64,000 nucleotides of DNA from Scatophagus argus (GCF_020382885.2 NC_058499.1:1153501-1217500), one strand, 5' to 3'. Positions 11,701 through 23,844 are shown, numbered from the stretch's first letter. Notes: generated by a model not told the origin, from the sequence alone. Program-made: numbers and translations.

Positions 11701-14700
11701 GCTGTACGAGAACTGAAACTCTCACATGTTTAACCCCTCAGAGGCAGATTTAAACACGCAGTCAGACCCGAGCTGCTTTGTGCTCACCAAAACCAGTCGA
11801 AAATCTTTACTCATTTGCCCTGAATGTGCTTCACTTTAACCTTTCTGATGTATTCTGTTGAAGCCTTTTCCCAGTTTCTCTTTTGTCTTTTCACTTCATG
11901 TTATTGCTGGCTCAAGCAACTTAAAACTCTTGGATCTGATTGGTTCACACACTCTGCGTGAGACCTGACACCAGCACATCTACCAAAGATATCACAGTGA
12001 AGTCACGTGGTGTCGAAAATGGAAATCTTATTTCCCAATTAGGAAAATTCAGGTTAAAGTAGAGCCAACAAAACAGAAAATTTCATATAAGACTTGACGA
12101 CTTTCACGTCACATACGCAGAAAAATGCTCAATGAAAGCAAGTGTTTGATAGAATTTGGTTAACATTAATTCATATCAGTTTGTGGATTGAACCTGAGGT
12201 CAGTTAGGAAGGTTTGCGTTAACCCTGATGAAAGCAACAGGTCTTCTTCGTAGCGTCTTTGTTGTTCACACATTATGACTTAAAAACTCACAAACAGTCA
12301 GAAGAACGACTTCCGGTACAGGAAGTGCGACCAGTCGAGGAGCAGGTGGGCGAACTGTCAAATTAATAACGACCACCTTCGGCACAACATTAGCTAAAAC
12401 GTTAGCCACAGCGAACTCGCAACAGGCTCGACTAGCTTACCGTGAGTGGCAGCAGCACAGCAGCTCGATGTCAGAAACTGGAGCAGCTTCGCCGATAAAT
12501 CGACTGGAAAAGTCGCAGAGCTTCAAACAAGGTTGTTTCTATTTATTTCACGAAAAGTCCTCAAAATTTTGATTTCTAATTTAAAGCCCTTTGTGGTTAT
12601 TTTTATGCAGAAAGAAATAAGATATGCGAATGAGATTTGTTTATGAAGCAATAAAAATGTGATAGAGAAAGCAAAAAAGAAGACTGTCAAGAAGTGACGT
12701 TTGTGAGATCATTTCTCATAATTCAAAACACAACGTTGTGGAAATCTTTAAAATAGTTCACACACACTGAACAAATACATTATTGAAAACATTCAGAGCA
12801 TCTTAAATCAACGAAGTGACGCGTGGAAACGAGACCTGAATACATAATTACAGCAATAAACGCACAAACCCTGAGTACAGTGAGGCGGTAAGACAGAAAA
12901 AAGGGGTTTTGAAGAAACAGAAAAAAGGCAGATTGATGAAGAAAAGCTGTCAGGACGGCTGGGCTTTGAACTTGATCAGAGACATCGTTTAAACAAAGAA
13001 CAAAGACAGCAAATATGGAGAAGAAAGTGCTACCTGTGAGTGCTGAAAACAAAGGGTTTGAGGAAGACGAGACATTTGGCACCAGCCACGTTAAAGTGGA
13101 GCAGTTGAAGCCCATGAATATAGATGAGAGGCGGATGTGCATATTATTTCCCATCAGGCTTTTCTGTCTCTGCACTCACCTCCTCTGCATGAGTGATCAC
13201 CAGCGCCGGGAGGCTGCCACCTGGCTCCTGATTGGCTGTGGTAGTCGGGTCCTGGTCCCGGTCGGAGCCGGTGTGTCCCTGATGCCCGGCTCGGTCCTGA
13301 TGCTGAGGTGAGACTTGGTGTAAACAAACAGAGAGAAATCAGACTTTTCAGTCCACACATCAGGTCATTTTATGCATACAAAGACTCGCCAGGGTGCAGC
13401 TGCTGACCCGAGTCCCAAAAACTTAAAGGAACATTCACCCCAAAAATTTAAATGTAGTCATTATTGGTATTTAGTAGGCATTTATTTAGTCATTTCATCC
13501 ACATGCCGATGAAAAGTCGGCTGATGCTTCTTACTTAACAAAACACTTCTGATGCTACGTTTAGTACAGAGTCTTTTAAAGGGATAGTTCATCATGTTGG
13601 GAGATATGTTCTTTTCAAGACTTATTCAAGAAGCTTTGGAATTAATACTCAAAAGTATGTTTACATTTAGTTCTATTTTCAGTTCAATTTCAATTCAGTT
13701 CATTTATATGGCACCAATTCACAACAAAAGTTATCTCATGACACGTTCCAATTACAGCAGGTCTAGACCAAACTCTTTAATTAAATTGTAACATAGAGAA
13801 CCCAACATTTCTAATCAGAAAACACAAAAAAATGGCGCAAATGGTCATTTGAGAAACCCAAGCAGTAATTTTTGTGCCATTACTGGTTTAATAAATGACG
13901 TAAAACAAACAGGTTTCTATCTGTTTTCCTCAGAGTATCGACTACTAACAACACAGTATAAAAGTGTGAGTTTTTTCTTTCATTTAGTCTGTAACAGAGA
14001 AGTGAAAGCAGATGGAAATGGTGCCAGGCTGCCAGACTGACTGGACCACCAGTCAGCCTTTACAACATGCAGTCATCATTTACTGCACACCTTAAAACCA
14101 AAACCCAGTCAGTTTAAATTGTCATTCGGTTAATCGCACTCTAAAAATGCTGGACTCTTCTTCTTGTCGTATGTTTTCTCTGTGCTGGTCCAAACCTCTC
14201 GTATCCATTAACACTTTCTTTCACTGCTCTCATCGTCTCAGGCCTCAAGCTAACTGGTGACACCCAACAACACTTTTACATGTGCAGAGGAGCAAAGAGT
14301 CTTTCTGAGTAAAGGTGTGATCACACTTGAACGAGCATTTCCTGCCACAGTCTTTAGGTGCAAACTTTGACCCACTTCAGTTCTAACTGCCACATTCTCA
14401 CAGACGTTGTTTGTGGTGTTTCTCCCAGCTGTACCAATATTCAGTCACCTCCTTTGAAGCCCATTGTGTCTGGTTTCAGTGCAAACAGACGTATCACCAG
14501 TGTTCACACCAGATTCAGAAACATTTTTATCTTGTCAAAACCACAGAGTCCTTCTGGGCCCCCCTCTCTCCCCTTCATTTCCTGTCATCTCTTTCTGCTC
14601 CACCAGCTCTCTACTCAAGATCACAAACTACATTTGAGTGAAAGTTAAGTCTCACAGTTTCTTCTCACCTCCATCCAGATCCACCCTTTGACCCAACTTC

Positions 14701-15025
14701 TGGTTCTGCTCAGGCCATAACAGGTCCTGATCCCGGCCACTGGAGAGATTGGACTCCTCAAGTGAAGCTCTGGTTGGATTCTGGTCTACTCCCTGCACCT
14801 CTAGCTGGTCCCGAGGTGTATTATGTTCATCCTCAGTACTGCCTTTGTCTTGTACTTGAACCTGGTCCAGACCAGAGTGAAGACTTTGTTGCTCCTGAAC
14901 CCGTTTGAGAGTCTCGGAACTCTTGTTGTACTGATCCTGGGGTTTCAGGTCTTGCAGTGGAGCATTGTTCAGAGGAAACTCTGGGAAATCCTCCTCCATC
15001 ATCAACTGATAGGGAAAGTTCAGCT
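7552..15025 (-). CDS. Unidentified minus-strand gene (3 linked exons)
   Basis: Three minus-strand exons with good splice sites and matching phases: 14669-15025 (ends phase 1), 13180-13313 (takes phase 1, ends phase 0) and 7552-7752 (phase 0 to 0), together about 197 residues. All donors read GTGAG; the second exon has a strong pyrimidine tract before its acceptor. The inferred peptide is hydrophilic and low in aromatic residues. Its first part is rich in Gln, Asp and Glu (SSGRDQDLLWPEQNQ), and its last exon is Ser/Leu/Asp rich (SDLLSLKSDSLSLASEPT), as in a disordered region of a large cytoplasmic protein. I recognise no domain or family. First and last exons are not identified; a fourth upstream exon ending at 17526 would fit the phase. 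It could instead be a decayed gene, though no stop breaks the three exons. Confidence 0.45.
8728..8774. repeat. (CA)n microsatellite
   Basis: Uninterrupted CA dinucleotide run of about 47 bases. Confidence 0.97.
11330..11660. promoter_or_regulatory. Candidate conserved regulatory block
   Basis: Unique block containing an octamer-like TATTTGCATTC (near 11457), TTATGCATGATATCAG (near 11536) and several ATTA/TAAT homeodomain cores, with almost no simple repeat. It is about 9 kb upstream of the irx5 start. The density of such words without an open frame is typical of vertebrate conserved non-coding elements, but conservation itself cannot be seen from one sequence. Confidence 0.35.
13421..13800. 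mobile_element. Dispersed teleost repeat remnants
   Basis: Two pieces resemble sequences scattered throughout fish genomes: a segment beginning AAAGGAACATTCACCCC (13427), and a segment with CAGTTCATTTATATGGCACC (about 13696-13715) followed by AGCAGGTCTAGACC (13757). The resemblance is from memory of common teleost interspersed repeats; a family name cannot be given. They lie just upstream (minus-strand sense) of an exon of the unidentified gene. Confidence 0.4.
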
Positions 15026-18000
15026 CTGGAACGAGATATCCAAAACACTCAGTGACAATTATGTTCTTACTTGATCTTTAAATAATGTTAAATGTAATCA
15101 TGTTTAGTTTGGCTCATGTCCCATCTGCTAACATGGAGGGAGTTTATGAGCTGTACTGCAGCCAGCCACCAGGGGGCAATACACGTTCTCACTTTGGGGG
15201 GGCTCTCGTGTCGATCACCTTCATAAACAGTCAATGGTTTCACCACTGAACCAGTGACTGTAATACCACCAGACTCTCTTTAAAAATCAAACTGTTTTGA
15301 GTTGTTGAGTCAGGAGTAAAAAGTATTTACAGCTAATTAGCCAACGTTAGCATGCTAACATGCTAAACTAATAATCATAGCCTGCTAAACGCCAGCATGT
15401 TAGCCTCATTGTGACCAAGTTAGCATGCTGAATTTAGTATTTAGCTGAAGCCTTACAGAGCTGCTAGCACTGCTGTGGTTTATCTCAGACACCTTAGATA
15501 TACTCTGGTCATTGTTGCTCAGTTAGCCTTTCAACTAATGATGGTTCTTCCTTGATGATCACTTTAGAGAACGACTCTATGGCAAGCCAAAATAATTTTT
15601 CAGTCAGAGTGGGACACCCCAAAGCATTTGTTTAAAATGTCTAACTCTCTGATGTCTTCTTTACATTTGGTGGATGGCAGATAATATTTAGTCAATTGTA
15701 ACAGTAAACAGAGAATGCAGTCCTAATCTAAACCAGTTTATTATGAAATCTAAAGTGTTTGTATCCCAGCTGAGCCCACAATCCACTCTGCAAAGTCTCT
15801 TCATTCACAGCAACATTTCTAACACTTAACAGAGAAATCCCACGGGTGGTAATTATGTCTGAGCTCACATAACAAGGCCTGCATTTCATACTTAGATAAT
15901 AACTATTAAAAAAGAGTGTTTTCCAATTAATTAAACACACTGTCTTTAAGTAACCTCTGGACATTAGCCCCGTGGACTAAACTAATTTATGAGGTACTGG
16001 GGGAAAACAAACCAGCGCTCCTTTCATGTGAAAATCTGAACAAAAGAGTCAGTACCATGGAGAATAGGAGGGGAACTGCACTTCACATTTCCCTGAATAT
16101 TCAACTTTGTACATGCAAATTGTTAACATAAGTTTTTGATATGATAAAACCGCACTACAGTGTCATTTCATGGGCAGGCCTACTGGGGCTCTCGACTTGG
16201 CGATGATGAAAGAGTCATCTGAGCTTTTCCGAACCATTACTTCATACTGCAGGAAGCTCGCAGAGTATTTAATATCAGACTGAGGAGAAGCCTCTTGAGT
16301 ATCATTACCAGCAGAGGAGAATAAGAGGTGCATTCACCTCGGCCGCCGTGGAGCACTTTAATGAAAGATGCTTAAAAAAGCGTGAAAATGCCATCCCTAA
16401 TCTACTCGACCCATCTGTGGAGGAGCAGCTTAAAATCGCATCGCTCGCACCATTTCACCCCGTCAGTGCAGTCATGCTCGTGATGTGCTTAGAGAGGCTC
16501 CTTAAGGAGAATGTTTTCACATTACTCAGGCTTCATTATGCCAAATCAATATTCGTTTGGCATTGCAGGTGATAGACTCCACCTCGAATCGAGGCTCCGT
16601 CCTCACAGCGCTGTACAAAACTGCTCAGGAAAAATATGAACCATTTGAATTACAAAGGAAACTATGGGGAGAAAATGAAAATTAAAGGAGTTAAATTTCT
16701 GGTGCTGATGAGAATCTTCACAAATCATTTAACTCTGGAATCTGTTTGATTTAACTCTGTCAACAAAGAGTTAGTGTTAAAACCCAGAGAGTATCAACTC
16801 CTGAACTGAAACTGACACCAGGACCTGGATTCACAAAACATCCTCAAGCTACAAGTAGCTCCTGTTGGGCCGCTCCAGTGTGGAGGATTTAGGGGAAGAT
16901 ATGGAATATAATATCCATAAGTCTGTCTTCATTAGTTAGCAATCACCTGAAACTAGGAGCCCAGAAGGGACTGGCCAAATGCTGGCTTTAGTGGCCACCA
17001 TAAAGGAGTCTGAGACGAGGGGTGTTCAGTTGGTTGCAATACGCAACCTCATCACTAGGTGTGCGTATTCCACAACGTATTTTAGCTCTACAAGCAGCTC
17101 CTCCACACTCAGATGATACACATTATGTAAAAATATGACACTGAAAAGATTAATTAAAAATGTGACATTCATCTTTTCAAAGCTAAAGGTGAAGACAGCT
17201 GAACTGAACACAGCCTGCAACTGATGGAGGCCACTTTGAAAGCACAAAGCAGCTAGCTAACTAGACGTCGCAAACAGTTTCAACTTTAAAATTACATAAC
17301 AGACCGGATGACACTCAGTGACATAAGCATTCATAAAGACTGCATCATGATAACGACAGATGACACGTCAGTCTTATGCACACCCCTTCAAATGAAGAGT
17401 CACTGGAAGAAACGCCAACTGAGGGCAGCTGCATAGGCAGGTCTGCAGCCTTAAATAGTTTAGTAATTAAGATCAACAGCAATTAATCAATGAAGCTCGT
17501 GACAGCAGCCGTCAGCTGCTCTCACCTGTAAATCTGGAAATCCCTGCTGCAGAGCCTGCAGTCCTGCTGCTGGTCCAGAAGACAGTCCACCTGGTGACTT
17601 CATCACAAACAGACCCATAAGACACGTTTTTCTGGCCGTTTTCAGCAATAAAGAGTGACGCCACTTTCGCTCTCCTCCTGCTAGGAGGAAAGTCTTCCTT
17701 CAGCCACCCTCCTCGTCTAATTATAGGACCCACAAATCAGATTAGACTGTGGCTGTGTGAGCTGAGCTTAAACACACACTGACCTCACATTAACACACAC
17801 ACAAACACAGCAATATCTCAGCAGCTGTTTGTGAAAGAAGGCAGCGGGAAGGACTGAAACCACAACACGTCCTCATGTCTAAATGACATCACCACAAGCT
17901 GTATTCAAACTCACCGAGCTCAGCAGTCCCCTCAGCAGGGTTTCAGTTTCAATTACATTACAAATACTGTTAATGTCCCCTCGCACCCGCTACATGACAA

Positions 18001-19116
18001 TAATGTATGGGCTGCTTTTCTTCTGCCCTGGTTCATGTCCAGCAAATCATTGTTTAACTATTATGAGGAGGGTTTGACATGAAACAACCAAGATGGCCGC
18101 CAGAGGGAAGCTGGCATGGATGCTTTACTTTGAGCAGGATATCAGAACCAAAGATGGCGGCTATTGCACTTTAAGGCGTCAGCAGTTTTACAGACGCCTC
18201 TTTGGTAAAGAAGACTATTGGGGAAAACGCTTTTGGGCTGCAGTGGAATTTTTCACTGCAATACCACAAGTGGCCACCAGGCAAAATTGGAAGGAAAGCT
18301 GAGCAGCGCCGTCATATCTAGGTCTCAATATTACATTCATGAACGTCGAGTATAAAAAAACATTGCAAAAAAAAGAACACTTTCACATCTAACTCAGTGA
18401 ATTAAGGGTTTAGAGGTATTTTTTGTGAGTTTTATTTTGCTTCTGTCAAGTTTGAATGTAGCAAGTTTTACGCTATTGTGAGATGTTAAATTACTGTTTT
18501 TGTAAATGGAGTCTGGTGGCTTTGGGGCAGAGCCGGCCCTATCCAATGTGACGCCTTAGGCGAGATTTTATATGGCGCCCCCCTCCATCGGCAATTTACA
18601 TACGCTTACAAAAGAAATCGAATAGCATTGTTTCTACCGTTGTCTTTAATTTATAAGTCACCCAACATGTCACCCAATTTACATGCTTAACAAATTACAA
18701 AAGAATACAAAAAAATCAGAAATAAAATATAAATATCCTTAGCACAAAACAAATAATATTATCTCTCTATATGTAAACATGTATGTTTACAGACATATCG
18801 ATGCTACACCATCACAGCTCATCTCTGTAGTTCACACTTTCCCATTGCTTAGTGCTACGTCACACCTTCAGTTGTTCTGATTGGTTGCAGGGCAAATTAA
18901 AAATAAACTGAGAAGTTCCAGCTGGACACACGTCTGTCCAGTTATATTCAAAACTAAAACTGGCTCCATGTTGACACGAATATGTTTTTGTTAGCAATAA
19001 AAACTATAATTGTGTAAAATTTGGAAATTCTTTAGAACGAGTTTCTTTTACTGTTGACACTTTGAGAACTTTTTGCTGATAATAAATTCTTTTACTTGTA
19101 ACTGGGTGCTTTTGCC
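15026..19116. other. Non-coding region upstream of irx5
   Basis: Contains degenerate interspersed repeats (about 15150-15245 with CCAGCCACCAGGGGGC, and 18090-18310), a possible extra minus-strand exon ending with a GTGAG donor at 17526, a unique block at 16190-16580, and a repeat scrap with GGCGCCCCCC near 18570. No gene can be called with confidence. Confidence 0.4.
16190..16580. promoter_or_regulatory. Candidate conserved regulatory block
   Basis: A unique 390-base block about 4 kb upstream of irx5. It contains an uninterrupted 74-codon plus-strand frame, but that frame begins with GTG, has no splice context and no recognisable domain. Long open frames in unique, motif-dense DNA can also arise in conserved non-coding elements, which is the preferred reading here. 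Alignment with other fish, and the codon-substitution pattern, would separate the two. Confidence 0.35.
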
Positions 19117-19189
19117 ATGTGGTTTTACTACATTTATTTACTTTTTATAGCATGTAAACCATTGATCAGACATTTTGTAGGACGTGTAC

Positions 19190-19208
19190 CTGTCTCTCTC
19201 TCCTTCAG

Positions 19209-19243
<35 letters not shown>

Positions 19244-19378
19244 TTCAGTCTCTCTCTCTCTTTCTCTCTCTCTCTCTCCTTCAGTCTCTCTCTCTCTCTC
19301 CTTCAGTCTCTCTGTCTCTCTGTCTCTCTCTCCTTCAGTCTCTCTCTCTCTCTCTCTCTCTCTCCTTCAGTCTCTCTG

Positions 19379-19416
<38 letters not shown>

Positions 19417-19478
19417 CTTCAGTCTCTCTCTCTCTCTCTCTCCTTCAGTCTCTCTCTCTCTCTCTCTCTCTCCTTCAG

Positions 19479-19513
<35 letters not shown>

Positions 19514-19577
19514 TTCAGTCTCTCTCTCTCCTTCAGTCTCTCTCTCTCTCTCTCCTTCGGTCTCTCTCTCTCTCCTT

Positions 19578-19612
<35 letters not shown>

Positions 19613-19613
19613 T

Positions 19614-19648
<35 letters not shown>

Positions 19649-19704
19649 TCGGTCTCTCTCTCTCTCCTTCAGTCTCTCTCTCTCTCTCTCTCTCTCTCCT
19701 TCAG

Positions 19705-19739
<35 letters not shown>

Positions 19740-19741
19740 TT

Positions 19742-19788
<47 letters not shown>

Positions 19789-19822
19789 TCAGTCTCTCTG
19801 TCTCTCTCTCTCTCTCCTTCAG

Positions 19823-19858
<36 letters not shown>

Positions 19859-20008
19859 CTTCAGTCTCTCTGTCTCTCCTTCAGTCTCTCTCTCTCTCTC
19901 CTTCAGTCTCTCTGTCTCTCCTTCAGTCTCTCTGTCTCTCTCTCAGTCTCTCTCTCCTTCAGTCTCTCTCTCTCTCTCTCTCTCCTTCAGTCTCTCTCTC
20001 TCCTTCAG

Positions 20009-20044
<36 letters not shown>

Positions 20045-20124
20045 CTTCAGTCTCTCTCTCTCTCTCTCTCCTTCAGTCTCTCTGTCTCTCTCTCCTTCAG
20101 TCTCTCTCTCTCTCTCTCCTTCAG

Positions 20125-20156
<32 letters not shown>

Positions 20157-20187
20157 TCCTTCAGTCTCTCTCTCTCTCCCTCTTCAG
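19190..20187 (+). repeat. CT-rich array with regular TTCAG interruptions
   Basis: Nearly 1 kb of almost pure pyrimidine on the plus strand: (CT)n runs interrupted about 31 times by CCTTCAGTCTCT, plus two TTCGG variants. It ends about 250 bp before the irx5 ATG, so it lies in the promoter or 5' leader. Each unit is a textbook 3' splice-site mimic (pyrimidine tract followed by CAG). The 397- and 447-codon open frames across it (Leu-Ser repeats) are repeat artefacts. Confidence 0.95.
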
Positions 20188-20436
20188 TCTGTCAGAGGCT
20201 TCAGCTCAGCTCAGTTCAGCAGCAGCGGAAGTGGAAAAACTTGCAGCAGAAGCGCACAAACTAAACCCAGCGGCCACCTGCGATGCTCCTGGATGCTCCT
20301 CCGCTTTTAAACCTCCTCTTCCCTCTTTTTCTTCTTCTTCTTCTTCTCTTCTCTCTGCTGTCCCGGGGAGACGCACACGTTCACTCTCCGATGTGAGTTC
20401 GTCCGTGCGCAATAGTCCGGCTCCGTGCGCGCCGTC
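20188..20436 (+). promoter_or_regulatory. irx5: irx5 5' leader / proximal promoter
   Basis: GC-rich DNA between the CT array and the start codon. No TATA box is evident, fitting a CpG-type promoter for a developmental regulator. The transcription start is not determinable from sequence alone. Confidence 0.5.
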
Positions 20437-23400
20437 ATGGCTTACCAGCCTCAGGGTTTCCTCTTCCAGCCGTCCGTGTCGCTGGCTCTGCACTCCTGTC
20501 CGTCCTTCGGCTCCGGGGTCATCTTAGGGCCGAGGACGGAGGAGCTCGGCCGCTCCTCTTCGGGCTCAGCCTTCGCTCCGTACTCGGGATCGGCGACCTC
20601 TCCCGGCTTCAACTCGCACCTCCCGTACGGCGGGGAGCCCCGGGCCGCCGCCACCCTCAACTCCTTCGTGGTGAGTGTCCGCAGCGGAGCGGGCGGGTCC
20701 AGCAGGGGTTTGGGTTTTAGTTCTGGGAGTTTGTGGTGAAACCCAATTGTCACTTTTGGTGTGTAAACGGAAAGTGTGCAAAGCGGGAAAAGACGCTGCG
20801 TTTTATCACACCTGAGTTGGGTTTGAAAGCCACGAAGCTTTGGTCCTTTGTGAGAGGAACTTAAAGTTTCACGAGTTTAAAAGAAACCACAAAATGTTAT
20901 TTTATTTTTACCAAATAAACAAGAATATTTCGATTCTCTTCGGTTTCTGTCTGTGTGAAGAATTTCCCGTTTTGATCTTAAACCGCATTTCAAAATGATT
21001 TTTAAATTTTCTGTCTCTCTTCTGCACTTCTGCTTTTTTTTCTGAAATTGTCAAAATGTGAATCTGATTTTTGTTGTCATTTTTATTTGTCTGTTTTGTT
21101 TAGTTTTTCAGTCTTGCTGTGCTGAAGAGACTTGAATATTGAATCTGAATTTCTTTATTTTCATTTATTTGTATTGAAGCACAATCCAACAGCAGCTGTG
21201 AATTTCATACAAACTGACTAAAACTGAAGTTTTAATGTGAAAGATTAAATGTGATGTAGAGAAATGTGTTAAAGTGTTCTAATCATGTTGTGATTTCAAG
21301 GTGGCCTTCTGCCTGGACTGTTGTTTTCATCCACAGTCCGTGTGCAAATTAAATGTTGTTTGTCTGTTTTAATTAAACTTTTCTTTCACCCTTCAGACCC
21401 GTAAAGATTAGGAATCTCCTTGTCAGAGGCAGGCTGCCAAGAAAACAGCTTCAGCTTAAAGCTGCAGACAGAAAACACAGTGACGCCGTGTGTGCAGAGA
21501 AAACACTGAAAAATGACTGAAAGACAAAACAGAAGGTCTCATCAGAGTGTTTCCGCTCAATAATCATCACATCATGTCCTCTTTCAGAGTCCTGGTTATG
21601 ATCCGTCCTCGGGCATCTCCGGCTCCTTAGATTACCACCCGTTCGGGGCCCTGGGGCCATACCCATACGGAGACCCCACCTACAGGAAGAACGCCACGCG
21701 GGACGCCACGGCCACGCTGAAGGCCTGGCTGAATGAGCACCGGAAGAACCCGTACCCCACCAAGGGGGAAAAGATCATGCTGGCCATCATCACCAAGATG
21801 ACCCTCACTCAGGTGTCCACCTGGTTCGCCAACGCTCGCCGGAGGCTGAAGAAGGAGAACAAGATGACCTGGACCCCCAGAAACAGGAGCGAGGACGAGG
21901 AGGAGGAGGACAACATCGACCTGGAGCGGAATGACGAGGACGAGGAGCCGCTGAAGCCCAACAACGACGAGCCGGAGACGAAGAGCGAAGCCGGTGAGTG
22001 AGAGGAGGAGGAGGAGGAGGAGGAGGAGGAAGGTGCTTTGTTTCAGTCCGTGGTGCCTTTCAGCTGCAACCTTCAGTCCTCTAATCGATTAGTCAAAGAT
22101 TAATCAGCAGCAGGTTTGATTACTGACTGATCGATCGGTCAGTTCAAGTAAAAATGTCAAAGGTCTGAAGAGAATATTTTCAGTTTTTTTATGACCGAAT
22201 CTCTTTGGGTTTCGGATTGTTGGTCGAACAAAACATTTGAAGACGTCATCTTGGAGACTGACCTCAAACATCTCGACTTGCCGTTGCAGACCTAAACGGA
22301 GAAGTTATTCCGCGACAGGCTGCAGCAGATTCAAATCCTAACGGGAACATTTGATTCAGCTGTGGGGGAGAATTCAGGTCCTTTACTAAAGAGAAAGTAT
22401 CAGTACTGCACTAGAAAAACACTCCATTAGTAGGAAAATACCTGCTGTGAAAATGCTACTCAAGAAAAAGTGTGAGTGTTATGAGCAAAATGCACAAAAG
22501 CTAAAAGTATATCATCATTTATAAGCCGTTCAAAGGCTTTAAGGTAAAATATGAAATCTTAAATTAATATGAAATAAAATGTTTACAGTAATACTACTCA
22601 CACTGTACTGCATTTTTGTGTGTCCCGAGTATGTGGAGACAATAAAAAGCAGGTAGTTTCAGAGGAAAGGTGTACAGTTTGCATGATCTGCTGTAATCAC
22701 TGAGTGTTTTGTCATCAGCAGATTCATCAATCGATCACATCAAGAGATTGATTGGATGTTTGATCTGTAAACTGTTAAATGTGAAGTCTTTAAATGTCTC
22801 GATTTGTCTGATCAAAAGACCAACTTCCCCCAAAAAACAGTAAGAATAAATTACACAAAATTATTAATCGATCGTTAATATTTTTTATTGGTTAATTAAT
22901 TTTTGCAGCTGTAGTTCTGTTCAGAGCGTTTTCATTTGCTTTGGTTCATTTTGTGTTTGTTTTCCATCAGCCAGAATTAGTTTGTCTGGTGAATATTTGT
23001 TCATTATTTAAAAAAAATAAACAAAGATGATCAATCAATTTGTCGTGAAAATAATCTGCAAATTAAATGAATATAGTAACAAAAATAATTATTATTTCCA
23101 GCAGCGTGTGTGTGTGTTTATGTCAGCGTGTGTGCTGTCCTTCCTCTCCTGCTGACCTCCTCTTCCTCCTCTTCTCCTCGTCCTCCTCCAGCCGTCCGCC
23201 GCTCGCCGTCCGTTGGAGACTCCTGTGTGCTGATGTTCAGAGACGACAGCGGCAGCAGCAGTGACGCCGATCGAGGGTTCACTGACGCGGACTTTAAAGA
23301 CTCCGGGGACGGGAGGCCGCCCCACATCCCGGGCCACACCTCCACAGGGGCCCCTCCCCAGAACTCACCCCCGGGGACGGTCAGAGTGCTGGAGCCAGAG

Positions 23401-23844
23401 CACACGCCGGGGCCGCCGTCTAAGGAGCACGCCGACTCCTGCAACGCCATTCAGGGGCCAAACCCGGCCCCTAAACCCAAACTGTGGTCCCTGGCAGAGA
23501 TCGCCACATCTTCGGATAAAAGTAAAGGATCTAATGACTGTTCACAAAGCGGAGGGGCGGGACAGCAGCAGGCCTCAGCCCACCCCTCGTCCACAAGCCG
23601 GACCCCGTTCCCCCACAGCCCCGCCCTGCCCCGACACCTCTACTACACCGCCCCCTTCATCCCCGGATACTCCAGCTTTGGCCCCCTGGGGCCCCTGCAT
23701 GGCAGCCCCGGCTCACACTTGGCCTCCACGACGCATTTAAACGGATTACACCAGACGATGCTGCAGAGAGCCGAGGCCATAGCCAGAGACTGCAAACTGC
23801 GCAGTCATGAACTGAAGAAAGGCATGACGAACATGCAGACCTGA
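20437..23844 (+). CDS. irx5: Iroquois homeobox transcription factor Irx5
   Basis: Three coding exons, 20437-20670, 21588-21993 and 23192-23844, with GT-AG borders and consistent phases give 430 aa (human IRX5 is about 480). The N-terminus ([18 protein letters not shown], then [16 protein letters not shown]) matches the IRX5/IRX2 class and is closest to IRX5. A TALE homeodomain spans about residues 109-172, with the three-residue-extended loop and WFANAR in helix 3. An acidic tract follows, then a Pro/Ser-rich region with the conserved [13 protein letters not shown] stretch (about 308-320). The product is a nuclear DNA-binding regulator of patterning (heart, retina, neural tube). No irx3 or irx6 is seen nearby; with rbl2 and sall1 downstream this may be the teleost 'b' duplicate (inference). 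A likely poly(A) signal ATTAAA is at 24057. Paralogue choice is fairly secure; the a/b label is not. Confidence 0.92.
20671..21587 (+). other. irx5: irx5 intron 1
   Basis: AT-rich 0.9-kb intron with GTGAGT donor and CTTTCAG acceptor. Part around 21110-21200 resembles a degenerate interspersed repeat. Nothing coding is seen. Confidence 0.7.
21994..23191 (+). other. irx5: irx5 intron 2 with repeat remnant
   Basis: The intron begins GTGAGTGAG followed by a GAG repeat. From about 22360 to 22560 it carries a sequence resembling a very widespread teleost non-autonomous element (CAGGTCCTTTACT, then repeated GTACT/AAGTA words). The acceptor lies in a TCC-rich pyrimidine tract at 23182-23191. Confidence 0.5.

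Larger units (their letters stand above)
7753..13179. other. Probable intron of the unidentified gene
   Basis: No coding exon is recognised. It contains a CA microsatellite (8728-8774), AT-rich stretches with degenerate interspersed-repeat remnants around 9060-9140, and a unique block around 11330-11660 that looks like conserved regulatory DNA. A plus-strand stretch starting at 13015 has coding-like composition (Glu/Lys/Val rich for about 40 codons), but no splice sites or homologue are apparent, so it is not called. Confidence 0.4.

Noticed and set aside
13015-13140. Plus-strand protein-like stretch starting MEKKVLPVSAENKG
   Set aside because: Composition is coding-like, but it lacks an acceptor or donor in phase and overlaps the intron next to a minus-strand exon; kept only as a note.
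19117-20527. 397- and 447-codon Leu-Ser-rich open frames
   Set aside because: They are translations of the CT array; no codon has independent content and they run out of frame into the irx5 leader.
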